A DNA stretch of 64,000 bases from Psychromonas sp. SP041 (GTDB lineage: Bacteria; Pseudomonadota; Gammaproteobacteria; Enterobacterales; Psychromonadaceae), in contig NZ_CBRF02000010.1 in NCBI RefSeq assembly GCF_000470315.2, positions 1 to 64,000 of the forward strand, in the 5' to 3' direction. A model generated the notes under the pieces. It saw nothing but the letters and a program-made list of their open reading frames with translations, made no database searches and had not been told where the DNA came from. The translations under genes and the position numbers were made by a program. Positions 40,864 to 50,433 of the stretch are shown piece after piece. The stretch's first letter is position 1; each line of letters opens with the position of its first letter.

Positions 40864-43476
40864 ATGGACTTTGAACACTATTCCCCGCTACATATTCAGC
40901 AACAAGATCTCACCATTTCTTTTATCAAACAACACCTACAACAATTTTCAGACTGGCAACTTGAACAATTCAAAGCTAAAAAGCACATTAATGATATCGT
41001 ATCAATGCGTGCACTTTATGTGGACGAATTATTAAGCCGTTTATGGGATCTAGTTGGGTTAAATGAAAGCTTTGATTTAAGTCTACTTGCGGTTGGCGGA
41101 TATGGTCGAGGTGAATTACATCCAAAGTCTGATATCGACTTATTAATTTTATCTGATCATGGTTTTAGTAAAGAGTCTGAAGAAAAAATAGGACAACTGA
41201 TCACCCTACTATGGGATTTAAAACTTGATGTTGGTAATAGTGTTCGCACAATAAATGATTGCATAGAACAAGGTAAAGCAGACATTACCATCGCAACCAG
41301 CATGATCGAATCACGCTTAATTAAAGGTAATGAAAAAACCTTTGAAAAATTACAAAACGTCATTGGTGAAAGTGACTTCTGGCCATCAGCACAATTTTTT
41401 ACCGTAAAAAAAGAAGAACAGTTTGGACGTCATAAAAACTGCCGAGGCGATGGTTACAATCTAGAACCTGATATTAAAAATGGCTGTGGTGGACTACGTG
41501 ATATACAAACTATTGCGTGGGTTTCAAAACGTCATTTTGATGCACATAGCCTTTTAGAGTTAACGTCATATGGTTATATTACTCAGGCTGAATATCATGA
41601 AATAAGTGATTGTCAGTCGCAATTATGGACAATTCGATTTGCCCTGCATACTGTTACAAACCGCCCTGATAACCGTTTACTTTTCGATTTCCAAAGTGAT
41701 GTTGCTAAACTGCTAGGTTATACCGGTCAACGTAATGAAGCCGTAGAACAAATGATGAAAATGTTCTATCAAACCATTCGCCGAGTGAAAGAGCTTAATG
41801 AAATGTTATTACAATATTTTAATGAGGCTATTTTAGGTAATGTCGCGACAGAGTTTCATGAGATAGATGAACACTTTAGAATCCGAGGTAATAAGATAGA
41901 GCTAACCTCTTCTGGTTATTTCCAGGATAACCCTGAATCTATTTTACAATTATTTGTACACATTGCCGATGATAAACGCATTAAAGGAATTTACTCGAGC
42001 ACTTTACGTGAGCTTCGAGAAGCAAGACGTTGTTTAACACACTGGCTACAAAATATTCCAGAGTGTCGCACTATTTTTATGGAAATTATTAAGCATCCTC
42101 GCGGTATGGGACTGCCTTTCACATTAATGTATGAATACGGTGTATTAGCCGCTTATATCCCACAGTGGAGCCGTATTGTGGGGCAAATGCAATTTGATCT
42201 ATTCCATGCTTATACCGTAGATGCGCATACACATAAACTTGCTAAATTTATTTATAATTATCCAAAAAGTAAAAGCGATCACCCTTTAGCACATGAAATA
42301 TTTCGATCATTAGAAAAACCTGAGTTATTGTTTTTAGCGGCTATATTTCATGATATTGCCAAAGGGCAACAAGGCGATCATTCAACTTTAGGTGCCGTCG
42401 ATGCACTCGCCTTTTGTGGGTTGCATGGCCTTAGCCGTTATGAAAGTAAAGCGGTTGCTTGGTTAGTTGAACATCACTTAACCATGTCAGTGACTGCTCA
42501 ACGTCGAGATATTAGTGATCCAAATGTGATCATTGAATTTGCTAAAACAGTCAGAGATGAAAAACACCTTAACTTATTATATTGCTTAACCGTTGCCGAT
42601 ATTTGTGCAACCAATGAAGACACATGGAATAGTTGGAAAGCTTCTCTATTAAGAGATTTATATTATAAGACACTCACCATGTTACGACGTGGTTTAGAAA
42701 ACCCACCAGATATTCGCGATCGTATTCGCGATCGTCAGCTTAAGGCGCTTGGTATTTTAGCAGGGTTAGGGATTAGTGAAGATAAAGTTAAACCGTTGTG
42801 GAAACGTTTTAGATTAAACTACTTTTTCCGTTATACCTCGGCACAAATTTGCTGGCACACGCAGCACTTGTTAGAGCATAAAGATCATAGCAAGCCTATG
42901 GTATTAATAAGTACTAAAAATGCACGCGGTGGTAGCGAGATCTTTGTCTATCATAAAGATATGCCGATCTTGTTCTCTTCTGTTGTGACTGAAATCGATA
43001 ATAAAAAGCTCAGTGTTCATGATGCAAAAATTCTATCCAGTCGAGATAACTATGCGCTAAGCACTTTTACAGTATTGGAAGAAGATGGCGAACATATTGA
43101 TGACGATAAAATCCAACGTTTACGTGAAGCCATTATTGATACATTATTAAAACCTGATGTGATTAACTCAAACTTAATTCGATTAGAGCGTGTTAAACGT
43201 CCCTTTAAATTTGAACCTAAAATCACCTTCTTACCAACGCGTCGTAAACGTACACAAATCGAAGTTGTCGCATTTGATGCACCAGGTATTTTAGCCAATA
43301 TTGGAACGGTTTTTGTAGATCATGGTTTAATGCTTGATACCGCGAAAATATCGACTATAGGTGAACGAGCAGAGGATTTATTTATTGTCTCTACAGCTGA
43401 TGGCGATTCATTAACTAAAGAGCAAGAAGAAAGTTTAAAAGCGAGTTTGATGTATGAATTGAGTCCAAGCACTTAA
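40864..43476 (+). CDS. glnD: Bifunctional [protein-PII] uridylyltransferase / uridylyl-removing enzyme
   Basis: Senses glutamine and modifies PII to control nitrogen assimilation. 870 residues: a nucleotidyltransferase domain (VGGYGRGELHPKSDIDLLIL, Asp90 and Asp92), an HD hydrolase domain (FHDIAKGQQGDHS), and two C-terminal ACT domains (starting near SSVVTEIDNKKLSVHDA and EVVAFDAPGILANIG). ATG 40864 follows TGAGGC. It ends at a bidirectional terminator shared with the iron ABC operon. Confidence 0.97.
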   Translation: MDFEHYSPLHIQQQDLTISFIKQHLQQFSDWQLEQFKAKKHINDIVSMRALYVDELLSRLWDLVGLNESFDLSLLAVGGYGRGELHPKSDIDLLILSDHGFSKESEEKIGQLITLLWDLKLDVGNSVRTINDCIEQGKADITIATSMIESRLIKGNEKTFEKLQNVIGESDFWPSAQFFTVKKEEQFGRHKNCRGDGYNLEPDIKNGCGGLRDIQTIAWVSKRHFDAHSLLELTSYGYITQAEYHEISDCQSQLWTIRFALHTVTNRPDNRLLFDFQSDVAKLLGYTGQRNEAVEQMMKMFYQTIRRVKELNEMLLQYFNEAILGNVATEFHEIDEHFRIRGNKIELTSSGYFQDNPESILQLFVHIADDKRIKGIYSSTLRELREARRCLTHWLQNIPECRTIFMEIIKHPRGMGLPFTLMYEYGVLAAYIPQWSRIVGQMQFDLFHAYTVDAHTHKLAKFIYNYPKSKSDHPLAHEIFRSLEKPELLFLAAIFHDIAKGQQGDHSTLGAVDALAFCGLHGLSRYESKAVAWLVEHHLTMSVTAQRRDISDPNVIIEFAKTVRDEKHLNLLYCLTVADICATNEDTWNSWKASLLRDLYYKTLTMLRRGLENPPDIRDRIRDRQLKALGILAGLGISEDKVKPLWKRFRLNYFFRYTSAQICWHTQHLLEHKDHSKPMVLISTKNARGGSEIFVYHKDMPILFSSVVTEIDNKKLSVHDAKILSSRDNYALSTFTVLEEDGEHIDDDKIQRLREAIIDTLLKPDVINSNLIRLERVKRPFKFEPKITFLPTRRKRTQIEVVAFDAPGILANIGTVFVDHGLMLDTAKISTIGERAEDLFIVSTADGDSLTKEQEESLKASLMYELSPST

Positions 43477-43523
43477 TTTTCTAAATAACTTATTTAAATG
43501 AAAGCGTTTAGTTCAAATCACAA

Positions 43524-43560
43524 AAAAAGCCCATTATGTTTTCCACATAACGGGCTTTTT
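43524..43560. terminator. Bidirectional terminator between glnD and fbpC
   Basis: A 16-bp stem with one A-C mismatch (AAAAAGCCC...GGGCTTTTT) has a 5-base loop and U runs on both strands, between convergent genes. Confidence 0.93.
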
Positions 43561-43583
43561 AATGATGAATCATTTCATTAATA

Positions 43584-44651
43584 TTATTCAGTATTAGTTT
43601 CAGACTCAAAGGTTACAAAGTCATGGTTTAAGACAGTTAAAGTGACTTTATCACCAACCTCAAACTGTAAACAATCATTACAGTGATTACTATGCCTAAC
43701 AATGAAACTCTGTTGATTAAACTGAACCGTAATTTGTTGCATTGCCCCTTGAAAATCGACTTGTTTAACCATCGCCAATCCATTTAAATCAGGCATAATA
43801 TTAATATGCTCCGGACGAAGTAATAAACGCAGTTGTTTACCAATACTATGCTCAATGACACTATTACTGCCTAATAAACCAAAACAGCCTTGATAACTGA
43901 ATTTATCAACGACAGTGACATCAATATAATTTGATTGCCCCATAAAGTCAGCAACGTACGCTGAACTAGGTTGACGATATAACTTTTGTGCCGTATCTAT
44001 TTGTACAATTTTCCCCGCTTGCATTAATGCAATACGATCCGCAAAAGCAAAACCTTCTTCTTTCGAGTGGGTAACAAATAATGCACTCATTTGATGTTGT
44101 TTAAATAGTTGGCGGATTTCATTAATAAGTTGAAAACGAACATGTTGATCTAAGTTAGAAAAGGGTTCATCTAATAACATTAATTCAGGTTGGTAAGCGA
44201 GAGCTCGTGCAATAGCAATACGTTGTTGTTGCCCACCCGATAACTGATGTGGAAAGCGTTTAGCCAACTCACTCAATTGAACTAATGATAAAACACTGTC
44301 AACACGCTGCTGTTTCTCTGCTTTAGAGAGCTTATTAGTCAATGAGAAAGCCACATTATCAAATACATTTAAATGCGGGAAAAGTGCATAATCTTGAAAG
44401 ATCAGCCCTATTTTTCTTTGCTCTGGTGGTGTATAAGTTTTTTCATCGTTTAACACTTTTTGTCGAATGCTAATTTTGCCTGTTAGTTCTGTTTGTAAGC
44501 CGGCAACAGCTCTTAGCAATGTTGTTTTCCCGCAGCCACTCTCACCCAATAAACACACTATTTCATTATCATTTAAAGTTAAATCTAAGGCTTCTAAAAC
44601 AGCTGTTTTTTGATATGAACAACTGAGGTTTTCAATTTTTAACGCACTCAT
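43584..44651 (-). CDS. fbpC: Ferric iron ABC transporter ATP-binding protein
   Basis: ATPase of an FbpABC/AfuABC-type Fe3+ importer. 355 residues: Walker A GESGCGKTT, Q-loop FQDYALFPHLNV, signature LSGGQQQRIAIARAL, Walker B MLLDEPFSNLD, H-switch VTHSKEE, and a C-terminal regulatory TOBE-like domain (about 235-350). Its ATG overlaps the permease stop as TAATG. Iron as substrate is inferred from the neighbouring binding protein. Confidence 0.93.
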   Translation of the reverse strand: MSALKIENLSCSYQKTAVLEALDLTLNDNEIVCLLGESGCGKTTLLRAVAGLQTELTGKISIRQKVLNDEKTYTPPEQRKIGLIFQDYALFPHLNVFDNVAFSLTNKLSKAEKQQRVDSVLSLVQLSELAKRFPHQLSGGQQQRIAIARALAYQPELMLLDEPFSNLDQHVRFQLINEIRQLFKQHQMSALFVTHSKEEGFAFADRIALMQAGKIVQIDTAQKLYRQPSSAYVADFMGQSNYIDVTVVDKFSYQGCFGLLGSNSVIEHSIGKQLRLLLRPEHINIMPDLNGLAMVKQVDFQGAMQQITVQFNQQSFIVRHSNHCNDCLQFEVGDKVTLTVLNHDFVTFESETNTE

Positions 44652-46285
44652 TAACGCTTTTTCTCCAGCAAACGATTCACAACAATAAATGGAATTAAGC
44701 CTAATGCGATTATCATCAAAGCAGGCAATGCTGCGTATTCTATCATTTCGTCAGAAACAAATTGATAAACATAAGTTGCTAATGTTTCAAAATTAAATGG
44801 GCGCAAAAGTAACGCGGCAGGTAACTCTTTCATTGCTTCGATAAATACCAAAATAAATGCGGTTAACATACCTTTTTTAATTAAAGGAATATTAACTCGC
44901 CACAATGTTTTAATAGGTCCATTGCCTAATGTTCTAGAAGCCAGTTCCAGAGAAGGTGAAACCTGCACTAAACTACTATCCACACTGCCTACCGCAATTG
45001 CGCTGAAGCGTACTAAATAACCAAGTACTAAAATAACTAATGAACCTGATAGTATTAAGCCTACGGGAGGTAAATCCCAACTTAATAAGAAATCGTTTAA
45101 CAATAAATCAAAACTGGTTAACGGTATCAAAACACCAATCGCAACGACCGTGCCAGGTACGGCATAACCAAGAGAAGATAAGCGTATCGCTGATTTAGCA
45201 GCAAACCCGGGGCTTAAACGTTGATAAAAATTAACAATGAGTGCAACTGCTAACGCTAAGATAGCGACGAGAAAAGCGAGCCATAAACTGTTCATCGTAT
45301 AATGAATTAAGTCATCATTTAACGACTCTGTAAAATAGTGAACGGCATAATATACTAAAGTAGCAATAGGAATAAACAGCGAAAAACTGACTAAAGACCA
45401 AGTAAAACCCAATACGCCCCACTTCTTCCAACCGGTTAAGGTAAAACGAAGGTCTACACTGCCATTACTATTACGTTGATAAACTTGTTGTTTACGGCGA
45501 CTATAGTTTTCTAAAGAGATAAGAACCACAATAGCTAATAACATCATTGAAGATATTTTGGCAGCCGTAGTTAAACTTCCGAGTTCCAACCAAGTGTCGT
45601 ATATTGCAGTGGTTAGAGTATGCACAGCAAAATAATTCACCGTCGCAAAATCACCTAAGGTTTCCATCGCAATTAATGAAACACCAACCGCCATAGCAGA
45701 ACGAGAGAGAGGAATACTGACTCGCCAAAATGCTTGGATTGGAGATAAACCCAGTGTTCTAGCCGCTTGAAACAAGCCTGCAGATTGCGTTAAAAAAGCA
45801 CTACGTAATAACAAATATAAATAAGGGAAAAGTGATAACGCCAAAATGACAGAAGCACCAAAAATGGTGCGAATATCAGGAAAGTAATAATCATCAATAG
45901 ACTGCCAACTAAACAGCCTTCGTAAAGTCAGTTGCACGGGGCCGGTGAAATCTAATAAATCAGTATAAACGATAGCAATAATATAAGGCGGCATAGCCAG
46001 AGGCAACATTAATGCCCATTGTAGTTTTTTACGTGTGGGGAAATCACAACAAGCGACAAACCAAGCACTGGGCATGGCGAATAGAATACTCAGTAGCACA
46101 ACGGATAAAATAACCAGAATGGAATTGCTAATGTAGGTGAATAAAACGGTATCAACAAGGTGTGAAAAACTGCCACTTTCATCGATGACAAAAGCACTTA
46201 AGAAAATAGCAATTATTGGACATAATAAAATACAAGTTACTACCCAAGGCAGTAACTTGTATAAGTTTGAAGACTTAGAGATCAA
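44651..46285 (-). CDS. fbpB: Ferric iron ABC transporter permease (fused double domain)
   Basis: 544 residues with about 12 membrane segments in two homologous halves. Each half has an EAA-type coupling loop (RTLGLSPIQAFWRVSIPLSR and RTLGNGPIKTLWRVNIPLIK). The only possible start is TTG at 46285, since an in-frame stop lies two codons upstream; it overlaps the fbpA stop by 11 bases, which implies translational coupling. Confidence 0.92.
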   Translation of the reverse strand: MISKSSNLYKLLPWVVTCILLCPIIAIFLSAFVIDESGSFSHLVDTVLFTYISNSILVILSVVLLSILFAMPSAWFVACCDFPTRKKLQWALMLPLAMPPYIIAIVYTDLLDFTGPVQLTLRRLFSWQSIDDYYFPDIRTIFGASVILALSLFPYLYLLLRSAFLTQSAGLFQAARTLGLSPIQAFWRVSIPLSRSAMAVGVSLIAMETLGDFATVNYFAVHTLTTAIYDTWLELGSLTTAAKISSMMLLAIVVLISLENYSRRKQQVYQRNSNGSVDLRFTLTGWKKWGVLGFTWSLVSFSLFIPIATLVYYAVHYFTESLNDDLIHYTMNSLWLAFLVAILALAVALIVNFYQRLSPGFAAKSAIRLSSLGYAVPGTVVAIGVLIPLTSFDLLLNDFLLSWDLPPVGLILSGSLVILVLGYLVRFSAIAVGSVDSSLVQVSPSLELASRTLGNGPIKTLWRVNIPLIKKGMLTAFILVFIEAMKELPAALLLRPFNFETLATYVYQFVSDEMIEYAALPALMIIALGLIPFIVVNRLLEKKR

Positions 46286-47294
46286 ATTTCACTTCATCCA
46301 TTAACTTAATAGCCGTTTTATGTTGCGCAGCGATATCAGACAATTTGATATCGTCTTGTTTAAATTCGCCCCAAGATGCAACTAACTTAGAAGGTTTAAC
46401 ATCTTCTTTAACAGGATATTCATAGTTAATTTCAGCGTACATACCTTGTGCTACATCACCTGATAAAAATTCCATCAGTTTGATAGCATTCTCTTTATTA
46501 GGAGAGTATTTAGCTAAAGAAACACCACTTACGTTTACGTGTGTACCCGTTGTAGCTTGGTTCGGGAAGTTGATGTGAACCGCTTCAGCCCAAGAAACTT
46601 GTTTAGGATCGTTTAACATTTTGCCTAAGTAATAGCTGTTAGTTAACGCGTAATCACATAAACCTTCTTTAACCGCTTTCACTTGAGCACGGTCATTACC
46701 TTGTGGTTTACGTGCTAAATTAGCTTTTAAACCTTCTAACCATGTTTTTGCATTCGCTTCACCTTCGTGAGCAATGATAGAGGCTAATAATGAGATATTG
46801 TAAGGATGTTTACCAGAACGCATACATACTTTACCTTTAAAAGCAGGAGTTGCTAGATCTTGGTAAGTAATATTTGGTGTAGGACCAACACGCTCAACTG
46901 AAGAATAAATGCTACGAGCTCGGCTAGTTAATGCAAACCATTCTTTTGTCGCACCGTGGAATTTACTTGGGATATTTTTATCTAATATCTCACTTTCAAC
47001 TGGTTGTGCTAAGCCATCTTCAGTAAATAAAGCTAAGCGACTGAAGTCTGACGTTAACATAAGGTCAGCTTGAGACAAATTGCCTTCACGCTTAATACGT
47101 TCGATTAAACCTTTCTTAGCAAATAAAATATTTACTTTGATGCCAGTTTCAGCAGTAAACTCTTTCATCATTGGTTCAATTAAAAACGATTGACGGTAAG
47201 AGTAAACATTGACTTCTTCTGCAGCAAAAGACATTGAACTTGTTAGTACTGATGCACCTGCAAGTAAGACAGTTAAACCTTTTTTAATAAACAT
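46275..47294 (-). CDS. fbpA: Periplasmic ferric iron-binding protein
   Basis: Substrate-binding protein of the transferrin-like Fe3+-binding family. 339 residues with a signal peptide cut after FA (about residue 24: SSMSFA-AEEV). YSYRQ near the mature N-terminus and the tandem tyrosines of NSYYLGKM (Tyr221-Tyr222) fit the Fe-coordinating residues of FbpA/FutA proteins. The start ATG is at 47294. A Fur-like box about 48 bp upstream indicates iron repression. Confidence 0.93.
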   Translation of the reverse strand: MFIKKGLTVLLAGASVLTSSMSFAAEEVNVYSYRQSFLIEPMMKEFTAETGIKVNILFAKKGLIERIKREGNLSQADLMLTSDFSRLALFTEDGLAQPVESEILDKNIPSKFHGATKEWFALTSRARSIYSSVERVGPTPNITYQDLATPAFKGKVCMRSGKHPYNISLLASIIAHEGEANAKTWLEGLKANLARKPQGNDRAQVKAVKEGLCDYALTNSYYLGKMLNDPKQVSWAEAVHINFPNQATTGTHVNVSGVSLAKYSPNKENAIKLMEFLSGDVAQGMYAEINYEYPVKEDVKPSKLVASWGEFKQDDIKLSDIAAQHKTAIKLMDEVKFDL

Positions 47295-47341
47295 AAATTA
47301 ATCCTTTAAATAACCATAATTATTAAGAGCAAGCATTGTAA

Positions 47342-47356
47342 TGATAACAATTACTA
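47342..47356. promoter_or_regulatory. Putative Fur box upstream of fbpA
   Basis: TGATAACAATTACTA matches TGATAATnATTATCA at 11 of 14 defined positions and lies about 48 bp upstream of the ATG of a ferric-iron importer operon. Confidence 0.65.
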
Positions 47357-47498
47357 TTTACAAGCTTAATATTTATAACTATTTATGATAAGAAATAATA
47401 TAAAAATATCGACAAACCTAAACAATGCAAAAGTAATAACATTAGTGCCAATGCTCAACGTTCGAGCTATAAAATATAGTTTTTCTTATTTATAATTA

Positions 47499-47543
47499 TT
47501 GATTATTGTTTATTGTTTATTGATTATTGTTTATTGATTGTTG
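47499..47543. repeat. Heptanucleotide tandem repeat after flrC
   Basis: Six consecutive 7-bp units (TTGATTA, TTGTTTA, TTGTTTA, TTGATTA, TTGTTTA, TTGATTG) plus a partial TTG lie 19 bp beyond the flrC stop, between flrC and the fbpA promoter region. No coding role is visible. Confidence 0.85.
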
Positions 47544-47561
47544 TTTTAAAAATCAAAAGAC

Positions 47562-49118
47562 TTAGGCAGGTAAAGCAATACCTTGCTCCTTCATACGTGC
47601 TATTTTATAACGTAAAGTACGAGGGCTAATACCTAACAATTCAGCGACGTCTTTACGTTTGCCTCGACAAGTTTGTAATGCATCTAAAATAATTTGTTGT
47701 TCTTGTTGCTTTAACCCTTTACCTAAGACTTCCTCGATAATCGGTTTAATTCCTTCAGTGACCTTAACTGTAGAATCACTATTTATACTCTTTTTATCTG
47801 TTACATTAAATTCAATCTCTGTCATTTCGTCGGCAGCACTATGAACTTCAGTAATACTGGCTTCTCCGGTACCATTGCTTACCGAGTTTTGAATAGAGTG
47901 ACTACTATCAATGACTTCCTCAAAACAAGTTTGATCACTCATTGATTGCAAAATATGTTCAAACTGCTGATCTTCTAAAATGAGAGCATCACAATCAATG
48001 ACCTGATTATTTGATAAAATTAATGCACGTTGCATGGCATTATCAAGTTCCCGCACATTACCAGGCCAAGCATAAGTCGATAAACGCTGCTTCGCTTGTT
48101 CAGATAGCACAGGAATAGCCGATGATTGCTCCATCGCATGATGCGCTAGCAAATGCTCAGCAAGTGGAAGAATATCGCCTTTGCGCTGTTGTAATGGTAA
48201 CCACTGTAGTGGGAATACATTAAGACGATAATATAAATCTTCACGAAAAGTGCCCGCTTCGACGGCTTTTTTTAGGTCTCGGTTACTTGTCGCTAACACT
48301 CTCACATTTAATTTAATGGTTTTACGAGAACCTAAACGTTCTACTTCTTTTTCTTGTAAAACCCGTAATAATTTAACCTGAAGTTCTAACGGCATTTCTG
48401 TAATTTCATCTAATAAAATAGTGCCGTTTTGTGCCTGTTCAAACTTACCAGGACACGCTTGAATAGCACCGGTAAAGGCACCTTTTTCATAACCAAATAA
48501 AGTAGATTCGAGCATAGTATCTGGGATCGCACCACAATTAATCGCTACAAATGCTTGATCATGTCGTGTCGATTTATCATGTATGTATCGAGATAAAACC
48601 TCTTTACCAGAACCACTAGGCCCAGTAATCATTACGGAAGCATCTGTTACAGCGACTTTATCTGCCACTTTAAATAGCGCAGCTGTACTTGAATCGCCAA
48701 ACACGGGTGTTTGTGACAAAACTTTATAGACAGGTGCATAACGACTAACTTGATTTAACAACACTTCAGGAGAAAAAGGCTTTGCAAGATAATCGATCGC
48801 ACCATCGCGTATTGCTTTGACTGCATCGTCGATCGTGGCATAAGCAGTCATAAGCAATACAGGGGTGTCAGGGTATTTACTTTTAATGTTTTTTAATAAG
48901 GTTAAGCCGCTCATCCCCCCCATTTGTATATCGCTAATCACTAAATCGTAATGTAATTTATTGAGCGCTGCATTATTAAGCTCAACTAACGCAGATTCCG
49001 CACTATCAACTTCTTGGCAGTCATAGCCTGCTAATAATAACGTATCAATTAAGGCTTCACGTAAACCCGCATCATCTTCAACAACTAATAATTTACCCTG
49101 TGCCTTCGCATTCAACAT
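47562..49118 (-). CDS. flrC: Flagellar sigma-54 response regulator FlrC (FleR-like)
   Basis: Response regulator that activates hook, basal-body and filament genes with sigma-54. 518 residues: a receiver domain with LVVEDD, phosphoacceptor Asp63 (ISDIQM) and LAKPFS; an AAA+ domain with Walker A GPSGSGKE (166-173) and GAFTGA (213-218) for sigma-54 contact; then a linker of about 90 acidic, low-complexity residues (about 385-475), and a Fis-type HTH (RKDVAELLGISPRTLRYKI). ATG 49118 follows AGGAGC, one base after the flrB stop. The cognate kinase is FlrB. Confidence 0.94.
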   Translation of the reverse strand: MLNAKAQGKLLVVEDDAGLREALIDTLLLAGYDCQEVDSAESALVELNNAALNKLHYDLVISDIQMGGMSGLTLLKNIKSKYPDTPVLLMTAYATIDDAVKAIRDGAIDYLAKPFSPEVLLNQVSRYAPVYKVLSQTPVFGDSSTAALFKVADKVAVTDASVMITGPSGSGKEVLSRYIHDKSTRHDQAFVAINCGAIPDTMLESTLFGYEKGAFTGAIQACPGKFEQAQNGTILLDEITEMPLELQVKLLRVLQEKEVERLGSRKTIKLNVRVLATSNRDLKKAVEAGTFREDLYYRLNVFPLQWLPLQQRKGDILPLAEHLLAHHAMEQSSAIPVLSEQAKQRLSTYAWPGNVRELDNAMQRALILSNNQVIDCDALILEDQQFEHILQSMSDQTCFEEVIDSSHSIQNSVSNGTGEASITEVHSAADEMTEIEFNVTDKKSINSDSTVKVTEGIKPIIEEVLGKGLKQQEQQIILDALQTCRGKRKDVAELLGISPRTLRYKIARMKEQGIALPA

Positions 49119-49119
49119 A

Positions 49120-50226
49120 TTAAGCTCCTATCGCTTTATTAAGTTGAGCGTTGAATTGCTTAGATTCACCGATACGATGCAATGGCAAAACGAGTGTAAA
49201 GCAACTACCTTTCCCGACTTCAGACTTCACTTCAACATTGCCTTTATGTGACTGAACCACCCCTTGTACCACTGCTAAACCTAGACCAGTGCCCTGCGCT
49301 TTGGTGGTATAAAAAGCTTCCATTACTTTTGCTAAGCGTTGTTTTTCAATGCCTGGGCCATTATCCATAACCGATATTTCTACCTTATCTTCCCCTCTTT
49401 GTACTGCACTAATATAAAGCTGAGCACCTTTTCCAGTCGCTTCAACTGCATTAGAGATGAGATTAGTCATTGCACTCGTTAAGGCATTTTTATTGGCTAA
49501 AATAAACAAATCTGGGTTAGGCAATTTACATTGTAAGTTACCTTCAACATGACTGATCATCGCATCACTTGCCTCTTGTACTTGTTCTAACAATGTTGCG
49601 ACAGAGACTTCCTCAACTATTTTTTGATCACCACTTCGAGCAAATAACAACATGTCGTTTACCTGTGTTTCTAAATCTTGCAAACGATTCATTAACTTAC
49701 CTTGAAAACGTAAACGAGAACTTTCATTAAGGGTTTTATTCGCTAAATTAGCACCATATAACATAGCGGCTGACAATGGAGTACGGATTTGATGAGCTAA
49801 CGATGCCACCATTTTACCTAGAGAAGATAAACGTTTTAAGGTAGCAACATGTTCTTGTAGTTGACGTGTATGTGTTAAATCCGTTAATAGAATAAGCTGG
49901 CCTGGTTGACCTTTTAATGAAGAAATTGATAATTGAATACGACGACCATTTTTTAATGATATTTCATGGCCATCATCATTTTTAGGGCTAAATGAGCGTT
50001 TAATGATATCGCTCCAGCGCATATTTTCTAGCGGCTCACCTAATAATTGCACGGCAACACGGTTTGCTTGACCAACAATGCCATTCCCATCAATAACAAT
50101 AAGTCCTGAAGGTAATTCATTATACAATTGCCCCATGTAGTTAGCTTGGGCACGTAATTGCTGAAGCTCGCCGACATAGCTTTCTGTTTCTAATGATGGA
50201 TTCTTCGTTGATTGATGGATTGTCAT
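49120..50226 (-). CDS. flrB: Flagellar sensor histidine kinase FlrB (FleS-like)
   Basis: Soluble two-component kinase that phosphorylates FlrC. 368 residues without membrane segments: a PAS domain (about 33-120, LIVIDGNGIVGQANR), HisKA with SLAHQIRTPLSAAMLYGANL (His145), and HATPase with NLISNAVEA, DNGPGI and GTGLGLAVV. ATG 50226 follows TTAGGT. A sigma-54 element lies about 37 bp upstream, placing flrBC under FlrA control as in Vibrio. Confidence 0.95.
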   Translation of the reverse strand: MTIHQSTKNPSLETESYVGELQQLRAQANYMGQLYNELPSGLIVIDGNGIVGQANRVAVQLLGEPLENMRWSDIIKRSFSPKNDDGHEISLKNGRRIQLSISSLKGQPGQLILLTDLTHTRQLQEHVATLKRLSSLGKMVASLAHQIRTPLSAAMLYGANLANKTLNESSRLRFQGKLMNRLQDLETQVNDMLLFARSGDQKIVEEVSVATLLEQVQEASDAMISHVEGNLQCKLPNPDLFILANKNALTSAMTNLISNAVEATGKGAQLYISAVQRGEDKVEISVMDNGPGIEKQRLAKVMEAFYTTKAQGTGLGLAVVQGVVQSHKGNVEVKSEVGKGSCFTLVLPLHRIGESKQFNAQLNKAIGA

Positions 50227-50262
50227 AGCAACACCTAAAAATGAGTATAGATATCACTACTA

Positions 50263-50278
50263 AGCACTTATTATGCCA
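50263..50278 (-). promoter_or_regulatory. Sigma-54 promoter of flrBC
   Basis: On the minus strand TGGCATAATAAGTGCT has the diagnostic GG and GC separated by exactly 10 bp, and matches TGGCAY...TGCW. The predicted transcript start leaves a leader of about 25 nt before flrB. Confidence 0.85.
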
Positions 50279-50347
50279 ATCAAAAAATACTATTACTTAA
50301 CAGTAAGATAACAGAAAAATAAAAGTAACCCGCCATAAAAATGACAG

Positions 50348-50386
50348 AAAAAAACCGTGTAATCTATTAACATTACACGGTTTTTT
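50348..50386. terminator. Terminator after flrA
   Basis: A perfect 15-bp stem (AAAAAACCGTGTAAT and its complement) has an 8-base loop and ends in U on both strands. It lies about 50 bp after the flrA stop, making flrA monocistronic and separating it from the flrBC promoter. Confidence 0.93.
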
Positions 50387-50433
50387 AGATGTATTTTTAG
50401 GTCTATTTTTAGAGATGAAAAAAGGTAAGTGAG

